A stretch of 64,000 bases of DNA from Mycobacterium sp. E2479. Lineage in GTDB: Bacteria > Actinomycetota > Actinomycetes > Mycobacteriales > Mycobacteriaceae. Below are positions 32,494-39,953 of this stretch, piece by piece. Within the stretch, counting starts at the first letter, position 1. Every line of letters starts with the position of its first letter. The translations under genes were made by a program, and so were the position numbers. The DNA lies in NCBI RefSeq assembly GCF_001667925.1, contig NZ_LZJR01000153.1:1-64000 (forward strand), read 5' to 3'. The notes under the pieces were generated by a model that had not been told where the DNA came from, made no database searches, and saw only the letters and a list, made by a program, of their open reading frames with translations.

Positions 32494-35154
32494 TCATTGC
32501 AGCCCGGCTAGCCGCGCGTTGATCCGCTCGGTTTCCTCCTGGGCCAGGCGCTGACGGTCCCGGATCTTGTCGACGACGTGGTGCGGGGCCTTGCCCAAAA
32601 AGTCGTCGTTGGCCAATTTGGCGGTGGTCGACGCCAGCTCCTTGTGCGCCGCGGCCAGGTCCTTTTCCAGCCGGCGACGTTCGGCGGCGACGTCGATGGT
32701 GCCCGAGGTATCGAGCTCGACGACGACGGTGCCGCCGGACAGCCGCACTTCGACCGACGCCGACGGGTGAAAATCCGGGTCGGCGCCGGTGAGCCACGCC
32801 AGCGACGCCACCGCGCTTACCTGGGTGCCCAGATCGGATGCGTCGACGCCGGTCATCCGGGCCGGCACCTTCTGGCGGTCCGCCAGACCTTGATCGCTGC
32901 GGAACCGCCGCACCTCGGTCACCAGCTTCTGCATATCGGTAATCCGCTGTGCGGCAACCTGATCGAGGCTGATGCCGGAGGGCTGCGGCCAGTCGGCGAT
33001 CACCAGCGACTCGTGTTCGGCCGCGCCACCGGTCAGAGCCTGCCACAGTGCCTCGGTGATGAACGGGATCACCGGGTGCAGCAATCGCAGCAGGACGTCC
33101 AGTGTCACCGCCAGCACCGCCGTGGTATGCGTAATCCCTTCGGCCAGTTGCGTCTTGGCCAATTCGACGTACCAGTCGCAGAATTCGTCCCAGGCGAAGT
33201 GGTAGAGCGCCTCGCAAGCGCGACTGAACTCGTAGCTGTCGAACGCCGAGTCGACCTCCGCGCGAACCTCTTCCAGTCGCCCGAGAATCCATCGGTCGGC
33301 ATCGGTGAGCTCGGCGGGCACGGGCAGCGGGGCCAGCTTCGCGCCGTTGAGCAGCGCGTAGCGCGTAGCGTTGAACAGCTTGGTACAGAAGTTGCGTGAC
33401 GCCCGGACATGGTCCTCGCCGATCGCCAGATCACCGCCGGGACTGGCGCCGCGCGCCAGCGTGAACCGCAGGGCGTCCGCCCCGAAGGTTTCCACCCAGT
33501 CCAGCGGGTCGATGACGTTGCCCTTGGACTTGCTCATCTTGCGGCCGGACTCATCGCGGATCAGTCCATGCAGGAAGACATCGGTGAACGGCACCTGCGG
33601 ACCGCGGCGCCCGTCCAGGGTGATGGCTTCGTCGTCACTGACAAAGGTGCCGAACATCATCATTCTGGCTACCCAGAAAAACAGGATGTCATAGCCGGTA
33701 ACGAGAACGCTTGTGGGATAGAATTTTTCGAGTTCTGGAGTCTGTTCGGGCCAGCCCAATGTGGAGAACGGCCACAGGCCCGAGGAGAACCAGGTGTCCA
33801 GCACATCGGGGTCCTGTGACCAGCCTTCTGGTGGTGTTTCGTCGGGCCCCACGCAGCGCTGTTCGCCGTTAGGGCCGTACCAGATAGGGATGCGGTGGCC
33901 CCACCACAGCTGGCGCGAGATGCACCAGTCGTGCATGTCGTCGACCCAGGCGAACCATCGCGGTTCCAGGCTGGCGGGGTGAATCACGGTGTCCCCGTTG
34001 CGCACCGCGTCGCCGGCGGCCTTGGCAAGCGATTCCACCCGTACCCACCACTGCAGGGAAAGGCGTGGTTCGATCGGCTCGCCGCTGCGCTCGGAGTGCC
34101 CAACGCTGTGTAGGTACGGCCGCTTCTCGTCGACGATCCGTCCCTCGTCCGCCAGCGCCTCGCGCACCGCGACCCTGGCCTGGAATCGGTCCATGCCGTC
34201 GAATTGCGTTCCGGTGTCGGTTATTCGACCCTTGGTGTCCATGATCGAAATCATCGGCAGCTGGTGGCGCACGCCGATCTCGAAATCGTTGGGGTCATGT
34301 GCGGGCGTGACTTTGACTGCACCGGTGCCGAATTCGGGGTCCACATGCTCGTCGGCGACCACTACGAGCTGACGATCCACGAAAGGGTGCGGCAGGCTGC
34401 TACCGACCAGGTGTCGGTAGCGCTCGTCGTCGGGATGCACCGCGATCGCGGTGTCACCGAGCATCGTTTCCATCCGGGTGGTGGCCACAACGATGTGCGG
34501 CTGCGAGTCGTCCATCGACCCGTACCGGAAGGACACCAGCTCGCCTTCGACTTCTTGATAGTCGACCTCGATATCCGAGATCGCGGTCTGCAGCACCGGC
34601 GACCAGTTGACCAGCCGCTCGGCCCGATAGATCAGTCCGGCGTCGTAGAGGCGCTTGAACATCGCCCGGACCGCCCGCGACAGACCCTCGTCCATGGTGA
34701 AGCGCTCGCGGCTCCAGTCCACACCGTCGCCGAGGCGGCGCATCTGTACACCGATGGCGCCGCCGGACTCCCTCTTCCAGTCCCAGACCTTTTCGATGAA
34801 CAGCTCTCGGCCGAAGTCCTCTTTGGTTTTGCCGTCGACCTCGAGCTGCTTTTCCACCACGCTCTGCGTCGCGATGCCGGCGTGGTCCATCCCCGGCTGC
34901 CAGAGCACCTCATAACCCTGCATCCGCTTACGGCGAGTCAGGGCGTCCATCATGGTGTGTTCGAGGGCGTGGCCCATGTGCAGGCTGCCGGTGACGTTCG
35001 GCGGTGGCAGCACAATCGAATACCCGGGCTTGGGGCTGTTCGGGTCCGCCGCGAAGTACCCCGCGTCCACCCATCTCCGGTAGATCGCGCTCTCGGCCCC
35101 AGCTGGATCCCACGACTTGGGCAGGTCGGTGGCGGGGCTGCGGCTGGCGGTCAC
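32494..35154 (-). CDS. valS: Valyl-tRNA synthetase
   Basis: An 886-residue class I synthetase that charges tRNA-Val. HIGH appears as HMGH (59-62, in NVTGSLHMGHALEH) and KMSKS as KMSKSKGNVIDP. A CP1 editing domain lies between, and the C-terminus is a coiled coil with LEKDLAAAHKELAS heptads. The GTG at 35154 is probably a leaderless start, with TAGAAT ending 6 nt upstream and no ribosome binding site. Confidence 0.97.
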   Translation of the reverse strand: MTASRSPATDLPKSWDPAGAESAIYRRWVDAGYFAADPNSPKPGYSIVLPPPNVTGSLHMGHALEHTMMDALTRRKRMQGYEVLWQPGMDHAGIATQSVVEKQLEVDGKTKEDFGRELFIEKVWDWKRESGGAIGVQMRRLGDGVDWSRERFTMDEGLSRAVRAMFKRLYDAGLIYRAERLVNWSPVLQTAISDIEVDYQEVEGELVSFRYGSMDDSQPHIVVATTRMETMLGDTAIAVHPDDERYRHLVGSSLPHPFVDRQLVVVADEHVDPEFGTGAVKVTPAHDPNDFEIGVRHQLPMISIMDTKGRITDTGTQFDGMDRFQARVAVREALADEGRIVDEKRPYLHSVGHSERSGEPIEPRLSLQWWVRVESLAKAAGDAVRNGDTVIHPASLEPRWFAWVDDMHDWCISRQLWWGHRIPIWYGPNGEQRCVGPDETPPEGWSQDPDVLDTWFSSGLWPFSTLGWPEQTPELEKFYPTSVLVTGYDILFFWVARMMMFGTFVSDDEAITLDGRRGPQVPFTDVFLHGLIRDESGRKMSKSKGNVIDPLDWVETFGADALRFTLARGASPGGDLAIGEDHVRASRNFCTKLFNATRYALLNGAKLAPLPVPAELTDADRWILGRLEEVRAEVDSAFDSYEFSRACEALYHFAWDEFCDWYVELAKTQLAEGITHTTAVLAVTLDVLLRLLHPVIPFITEALWQALTGGAAEHESLVIADWPQPSGISLDQVAAQRITDMQKLVTEVRRFRSDQGLADRQKVPARMTGVDASDLGTQVSAVASLAWLTGADPDFHPSASVEVRLSGGTVVVELDTSGTIDVAAERRRLEKDLAAAHKELASTTAKLANDDFLGKAPHHVVDKIRDRQRLAQEETERINARLAGLQ

Positions 35155-35160
35155 CCGTCA

Positions 35161-35166
35161 ATTCTA
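35161..35166 (-). promoter_or_regulatory. -10 element for a leaderless valS transcript
   Basis: On the minus strand TAGAAT is separated from the valS GTG by 6 nt. A weak -35 (TTACAT, 35186-35191) lies 19 bp upstream. Confidence 0.6.
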
Positions 35167-35216
35167 GGGAGCGGTGTTTGCCCTCATGTAAGCGCCCGAA
35201 TGCGTGAGCCGGGTCA

Positions 35217-36473
35217 CTAATCCAGCCGTTCTACCTCTAATGCCACGCCCGCGGCAGGGAATCGGTCCAGCAGCGCGTCGCCCATCGCGGCCGCGGGGGT
35301 GAGGACGCCATGCAGATCGGTGAGCTTGTCACGATCCGCCGCCAGGGCGAGGCCGCACTCCCCCAACAACACCGAAGTCGCCTTGTAACCCGGGTCGCCG
35401 CGCTGTTCCATGCGCGCCACGTAACGCGCGCCGGTGGTTGTCGTGGTGAAGGTCTCGATCCGGTAGTAGCCGCGTTCCCGGGCGGCGTCACTCGGGCCGG
35501 TTCCGGGTTTGGGCACGATGCGCTCGACCAGTTTGCGCGGCAGCAGCCGGAAATACCGGCTGCCCAATCCGAAGGTCGCCGCGCCGACCCCGCCCACCAC
35601 AGCGGATGCCACCGGAGCCAGTGGTGACGAGCCCAAGCTCATGCTTTCGCTGTACCGCAACTGGCGTCCGTAGGCCCAGTCCAGTAATGCATTGCTGCGC
35701 CGCACGATTCGGGTGTTATAAGGCGCCATCAAAAAGCCCGACGTCCACAAACCCTTCAGCTCCGGCGCGATCCGATCACCACGACGCCACGGCAAATCGG
35801 GCTGCGGGCCGATATCGGGTTCGGCACTGCGGTCCGTGGTCAATGTGTACGGGTCGGCGAGCTGGCGGCGAGCGTCCGGATCGCGGGAGGCGGTATCGAG
35901 CACTTCGAGCATCGACGCGACGGTCCCGCCGGACACGCCGCCGGAGAAGGACCGGACGACCAGGTCGGTGTCGCCGAGTTCTCTGGCGCCGCCGTCGCGT
36001 GCCGCCCGGTAAAGCGCATACACGCTGAGGTCGGAAGGGACCGAATCGAATCCGCACGCATGCACGATGCGCGCGCCGGTATCCGCGGCCTGTTTGTGGT
36101 ACAGGTCGATGCTTTCGCGGACGAACATCGCTTCGCCGGTCAGGTCGGCGTAGTCGGTGCCAGCTGCCGCGCACGCGGCCACCAGCGGCAGACCGTAACG
36201 GGTGTAGGGCCCGACCGTGGTGATGACGACCTGGGTGCGGGGCGCCATCTCATTGAGCGTCGAGGGCGACGAGGCGTCGGCATTCAGAATGGGCCACGAC
36301 TGCGCGGCGTCGCCCAGCGTGTCACGGACGGCGCGCAATCGGTCGGTCGATCTGCCGGCCAGCGCGATCCGTTTATCCGGTGCCGCGCCGGCCAGGTATT
36401 GGGCGGTGAGTTTCCCGACGAAGCCGGTCGCCCCATACAGCACTATGTCGAATTCGCGCGGCGTTTCGGTCAC
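35217..36473 (-). CDS. Saccharopine dehydrogenase-like / trans-acting enoyl reductase family protein
   Basis: A 418-residue Rossmann-fold protein, counterpart of Rv2449c (419 residues) and a relative of the trans-acting enoyl reductase Rv2953 of phthiocerol lipid synthesis. The nucleotide loop LYGATGFVGKLTAQYL is at about 9-24. A hydrophobic SSPLAPVASAVVGGVGAATFGLG stretch near residue 285 may touch the membrane. The start is GTG at 36473; there is no strong ribosome binding site. It stands alone between valS and rpfE. The true substrate is unknown; reduction of a lipid enoyl thioester is an inference from the paralogue. Confidence 0.82.
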   Translation of the reverse strand: MTETPREFDIVLYGATGFVGKLTAQYLAGAAPDKRIALAGRSTDRLRAVRDTLGDAAQSWPILNADASSPSTLNEMAPRTQVVITTVGPYTRYGLPLVAACAAAGTDYADLTGEAMFVRESIDLYHKQAADTGARIVHACGFDSVPSDLSVYALYRAARDGGARELGDTDLVVRSFSGGVSGGTVASMLEVLDTASRDPDARRQLADPYTLTTDRSAEPDIGPQPDLPWRRGDRIAPELKGLWTSGFLMAPYNTRIVRRSNALLDWAYGRQLRYSESMSLGSSPLAPVASAVVGGVGAATFGLGSRYFRLLPRKLVERIVPKPGTGPSDAARERGYYRIETFTTTTTGARYVARMEQRGDPGYKATSVLLGECGLALAADRDKLTDLHGVLTPAAAMGDALLDRFPAAGVALEVERLD

Positions 36474-36517
36474 GGGCCCGACGCTACCCGACGCCCGGAG
36501 CCGCACCCCGTGGAAAT

Positions 36518-36550
36518 AAGAAGTGCCGGGCACAGGGCCCGGCACTTCTT
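36518..36550 (-). terminator. Terminator of rpfE
   Basis: A perfect 13-bp stem (36518-36530 with 36538-36550) with a 7-nt loop sits 36 nt after the rpfE stop. On the minus strand it is followed by ATTTCC, a short T-run. Confidence 0.85.
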
Positions 36551-36585
36551 ATATGTATGGCGAATCCGCCGATTGCGGCTGCGGC

Positions 36586-37074
36586 TCAGCCGCGGCGCCC
36601 GCAGACCGGCCAAGCGCCGATGCCCTGCGAGTGCAGCACGTTCTCGGCGACTCGGATCTGCTCCTCGCGACTCGCGCCGGCGGGAGAGCCCGATCCACCG
36701 TTGGCACGCCAGGTGCTCGGGGTGAATTGCAGGCCACCGGAGAAGCCGTTACCGGTGCTGATCCCCCAGTTTCCACCCGACTCGCACTGCGCGATGGCGT
36801 CCCAGTTCACGCTGTACGCCCGGTGGGCGGGTGGCGGCGGGACGTCCGGGCCAGGCGGCGGGGCGTCCGGAGCCGGCGGCGGCGGAGCGTCCGGAGCCGG
36901 CGGCGGCGGAGCGTCGGGAGCCGGAGGCGGCGGAGCGTCCGGGGCGGGGCCGGCGGCCGGCGCGGTCGGGTCGAAGCCCGCCGGTACCTCGTCCGCGTTA
37001 GCGGTGGCCGACGGGATGGTCACGAGCGTGCCCGTGACCGCGGCAAGAATGAGCGTCTTTCGGACGTTCTGCAA
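36586..37074 (-). CDS. rpfE: Resuscitation-promoting factor RpfE
   Basis: About 162 residues. It has a Sec signal peptide (NVRKTLILAAVTGTLV...ATANA, cut near residue 27), a Pro/Ala linker of repeated PAPDAPPP units, and a C-terminal lysozyme-like Rpf domain with the catalytic Glu in CESGGNW and a matching Cys in WPVCGRRG. It is a secreted muralytic enzyme that cleaves peptidoglycan and stimulates regrowth of dormant cells. The start is TTG at 37074 with AAAGGA 6 nt upstream, the position that matches the M. tuberculosis N-terminus. The linker differs from that of M. tuberculosis. Confidence 0.92.
   Translation of the reverse strand: MQNVRKTLILAAVTGTLVTIPSATANADEVPAGFDPTAPAAGPAPDAPPPPAPDAPPPPAPDAPPPPAPDAPPPGPDVPPPPAHRAYSVNWDAIAQCESGGNWGISTGNGFSGGLQFTPSTWRANGGSGSPAGASREEQIRVAENVLHSQGIGAWPVCGRRG
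36851..36946. repeat. 24-bp tandem repeat encoding the RpfE proline linker
   Basis: About four imperfect 24-bp units (for example 36875-36898, 36899-36922, 36923-36946) each encode PAPDAPPP-type octapeptides. Units differ by a few bases. Copy number could vary between strains without a frameshift. Confidence 0.75.
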
Positions 37075-37281
37075 AATTGTTCCTTTCGCGGTGCGCGCGC
37101 GCCAAAGCAAGCCCACGGATGGGCTGAAGCTGTCTGATTGATGCCTGCTTCGAAACGTGCCGTCTGGGTCAGGCACGGCAGCGGCGGGCTAGGTCTGCCC
37201 GGCGGGTGTTACCCACCGACCACGGTCGGGCTTTCGCCGTCCGCGGCGCCGCTCGCACGCGGGTCCGTGGATTCAATTATC
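37075..37281 (-). promoter_or_regulatory. rpfE leader and candidate promoter
   Basis: On the minus strand GATAAT (37276-37281) is the best -10-like hexamer upstream of rpfE and would give a leader near 190 nt. The leader is GC-rich with several short self-complementary stretches (for example CCGACC-AC-GGTCGG at about 37216-37229). I looked for a c-di-AMP riboswitch as found upstream of other rpf genes and could not match it. Confidence 0.35.
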
Positions 37282-38178
37282 TGATTACTCTTCCGTAACC
37301 CGTTGTGGGCTAACAGGGACCGTAGAGAACCTGCGCGCGTTCGTCATCTTCAGAAATCGGGTATCTCGTTTCAGTAACGGACCGATCACGGTGCGGCAGC
37401 ATGGGTATTCACGCAGGTCATTGCGGCCATCGTGGAATCAACCCCCAACTGGATCAGCGAGACAGATGGTGAGCCGAATCACCCGCATTTTGTGAGCTGG
37501 CGCACGTTTATTTGCCGCTTGGCCGACCGATTCGCCAGTGCTTCAACGGATCCGATTCCGCCGTTGAGAGCCGGCGGAGGATACCGCAACTTCCACGAAC
37601 TTCAAACTCGCAAGGTGCGGCGCAAGCGAGGAAACCGAGAAGGTATCGACTTTGCCTGTACACGAGCACAATTCGTGGACAAGATCATCGTGCGCTGCCG
37701 TGTCTTTCATGCCGACAGCGTCCCCGCCCATGTATTGTCCTGGTCGGCAACGCTTGTCGTTCAATCAAGCATAACTGCAACGCTTTTCAAGCAAATACGC
37801 TGATGTCGAGTGCTTCGACGGGGTGGCCTCACGCCCACTTCTGAGCAGCGCTCTTGTGCGCGTAGGGAGAATGTATTCAAGGCAATCCGATTTTGCTGGA
37901 ACGGCCTACGTTTCATTGGCAGAGCGCGGCTACATGCATCGCCGGAAATTGATGGACACCGCCTATAAGCGCTTCAAAGCACCACTGCTACAACAGATCA
38001 CGATGTAGGCCTGTCGAGCTCTTGTCTTGCTCGATGCCTTGTCGTCATACCGAAACGTGCATAAGTTCTGGAAAAAACCGAAGTGGCTAAAGCCATGTTT
38101 CCAACGCGGCCTATCAATCGGCCGAATTCGCCGACTATGCAAGGTCCGCCGCGACGTGAGCGCTTCGGCCGTCGGCCT
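37282..38178. other. Lower-GC, gene-poor stretch between rpfE and mobA
   Basis: About 900 bp without a recognisable gene. Hand counts of three 60-base rows (37861, 37921, 38041) give 48, 55 and 43 percent GC, far below the flanking genes. Several short open frames exist (37432-37803 and 37823-38008 on the plus strand). In M. tuberculosis this position holds two short hypotheticals (Rv2451, Rv2452c). It looks like decayed or imported DNA. Confidence 0.6.
37432..37803 (+). CDS. Hypothetical protein in the low-GC stretch (doubtful)
   Basis: An open frame of 123 codons from an in-frame GTG, with no recognisable domain, signal peptide or membrane helix. It is basic in the middle (TRKVRRKRGNREG) and lacks a clear ribosome binding site. 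Position would suit Rv2451, but I cannot confirm homology. It may be non-coding. Confidence 0.2.
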   Translation: MESTPNWISETDGEPNHPHFVSWRTFICRLADRFASASTDPIPPLRAGGGYRNFHELQTRKVRRKRGNREGIDFACTRAQFVDKIIVRCRVFHADSVPAHVLSWSATLVVQSSITATLFKQIR

Positions 38179-38793
38179 TCAGCTCCGGGACTGCGCCAGG
38201 GCGAGCAAGTCGCTCTCCGTATTGACGTTGGCCAAAAAGCGCGACTCCGGCAGCACGATCTGCTGCGCGTCCGAGGCATCGATCAAGGCGCGCATCGACC
38301 GGGCGCCGCCGGCGACCAGGCCGTCGATCCGCTCGGCCAGGTCCGTGCGGTACACCGCGGCCAGGTAGTGGCTGCGGCCGTCCCACGGCAGCACGATCTC
38401 GGCATTGGTCTCGGCGGCCAGACGCACCAGGTCGTCGATCAATTCCGCAGACAGGAGCGGCATGTCGACGGCGCAGACGAAGGCATACCGGGCGCCCGCC
38501 TCCGCGGCCGCCCGCAGCCCACGTCCTGTCGCCGGCAGGGGGCCCTGGCCGCGAACCTCGTCGCGGATGACTTTCGCCTGCACCGGCGGCAACGGTTGCC
38601 CCGGCGCGGCCATCACGAAAACCGGCTCGCAGCGCTGCGCGATCACCCCGGCGACGTATTCCAGCAGCGTGGCGGCACCTCCGGGGCCGGGCAGGGTGGC
38701 CTTGTCGCGCCCCATGCGCCGCGATTCTCCGCCCGCCAGCACCACCCCAGCTAACGACACCGCCTGTTGTGTGTCGGATTTCTGGTCGCCCAC
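38179..38793 (-). CDS. mobA: Molybdenum cofactor guanylyltransferase MobA
   Basis: A 204-residue nucleotidyltransferase that adds GMP to molybdopterin to form MGD cofactor. The signature LAGGESRRMGRDK is at 19-31. CAVDMPLLSAEL carries the metal-binding Asp. The GTG at 38793 lies 1 nt after the korB stop; the frame is open further upstream but that part overlaps korB. Length matches M. tuberculosis MobA (201). Confidence 0.92.
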   Translation of the reverse strand: MGDQKSDTQQAVSLAGVVLAGGESRRMGRDKATLPGPGGAATLLEYVAGVIAQRCEPVFVMAAPGQPLPPVQAKVIRDEVRGQGPLPATGRGLRAAAEAGARYAFVCAVDMPLLSAELIDDLVRLAAETNAEIVLPWDGRSHYLAAVYRTDLAERIDGLVAGGARSMRALIDASDAQQIVLPESRFLANVNTESDLLALAQSRS

Positions 38794-38794
38794 G

Positions 38795-39895
38795 TCAGTC
38801 GACGGTCCAGGTGTCGCGCCCACGCAACAGCGACTGCAGCGCGGCGGAGTCGAACGGCTTCGCCGACTGGGCTGCCTGGACCTGCGAGCGCGCCGCATCG
38901 TCGTAGGTCGGCCGGCTGATGTCGCGGAAGATGCCCAGCACGGTGTGTTCGAGATTCTGGTCCGACAACCGGGACAGGGCGAAGGCGTAGGCCGAGTTGT
39001 CGCTGTGCGCGTCATGCACCACGATCTCGTCAACCGACACGTCCGCCGTCTTGGCCACCTCCAGCCCGAAGCCCGACCTCACCACGCAATATTCACCGTT
39101 GGCGCCGAACACGATTGGCTCGCAATGGCGGACACTGATGACCCGGTCCTCCGCGCCCTCCTTGCGCAGCGCGTCGAACGAGCCGTCGTTGAAGATCGGG
39201 CAGTCCTGCAAAATCTCGACAACGGCGGCCCCCCGGTGCCCGGCGGCGGCGCGCAGCACCTCGGTCAGTCCGTTGCGGTCGGAGTCCAGCGCTCGGCCGA
39301 CGAAGGTCGCCTCGGCGCCCAGGGCCAACGACACCGGATTGAACGGATGGTCGAGCGATCCCATCGGGGTCGACTTGGTGACCTTGCCGACCTCTGATGT
39401 CGGCGAGTACTGACCCTTGGTCAAACCGTAGATACGGTTGTTGAACAGCAGGATGGTGATGTTGACATTGCGGCGCAGCGCGTGGATCAGGTGGTTACCC
39501 CCGATCGACAAGGCATCGCCGTCGCCGGTGACCACCCACACCGAGAGGTCCTCGCGGGCCAGCGCCAGACCGGTGGCGATGGCCGGCGCGCGACCGTGAA
39601 TCGAGTGGAAACCGTACGTCTCGAGGTAGTACGGAAACCGGCTCGAGCAGCCGATACCGCTGATGAACACGATGTTCTCGCGGCGCAACCCGAGGTCGGG
39701 CAGGAAGTTGCGGATGGTGTTGAGAATGACGTAGTCCCCGCAGCCCGGGCACCAGCGGACCTCTTGGTCGCTAGTGAAGTCCTTGGACTTCTGCGGCTGG
39801 TCCTCTGTGGACAAAGTGGGGACCCCGTCGTTTTTGGTCAACTTCGCGGTCACACCAAGGTCTTTGCCCGCCAAATTGCCGATCACGTCAGTCAC
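38795..39895 (-). CDS. korB: 2-oxoglutarate:ferredoxin oxidoreductase beta subunit
   Basis: A 366-residue beta subunit that binds thiamine diphosphate and an iron-sulfur cluster. CPGCGD (Cys49, Cys52) and GIGCSSR supply cluster ligands. GDGDALSIGGNHLIHALRRN...NN is the ThDP/Mg motif. With KorA it converts 2-oxoglutarate and CoA to succinyl-CoA using ferredoxin. The start is GTG at 39895, with its Shine-Dalgarno sequence inside a MIRU-like element. It matches Rv2454c. Confidence 0.93.
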   Translation of the reverse strand: MTDVIGNLAGKDLGVTAKLTKNDGVPTLSTEDQPQKSKDFTSDQEVRWCPGCGDYVILNTIRNFLPDLGLRRENIVFISGIGCSSRFPYYLETYGFHSIHGRAPAIATGLALAREDLSVWVVTGDGDALSIGGNHLIHALRRNVNITILLFNNRIYGLTKGQYSPTSEVGKVTKSTPMGSLDHPFNPVSLALGAEATFVGRALDSDRNGLTEVLRAAAGHRGAAVVEILQDCPIFNDGSFDALRKEGAEDRVISVRHCEPIVFGANGEYCVVRSGFGLEVAKTADVSVDEIVVHDAHSDNSAYAFALSRLSDQNLEHTVLGIFRDISRPTYDDAARSQVQAAQSAKPFDSAALQSLLRGRDTWTVD

Positions 39896-39940
39896 GAGCG
39901 TCGCCCCTCCTCATCGCTTCGCTCTACGTTGTCGCCGTCC
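39896..39940. repeat. MIRU-like element between korA and korB
   Basis: On the minus strand the core reads GTAGAGCGAAGCGATGAGGA then GGGGCGACGC. It shares AGAGCG..AGCG..GATGAGGAGG with the repeat in octT. It occupies most of the 58-bp korA-korB gap and its GGAGGGG lies 8 nt before the korB GTG, so it supplies the ribosome binding site. Confidence 0.7.
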
Positions 39941-39953
39941 TGAACCACTGAGC

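Noticed and set aside
37075..37281. c-di-AMP (ydaO-type) riboswitch upstream of rpfE
   Set aside because: Such switches precede other rpf genes, and the leader is GC-rich and foldable, but I could not match the conserved ydaO core segments.
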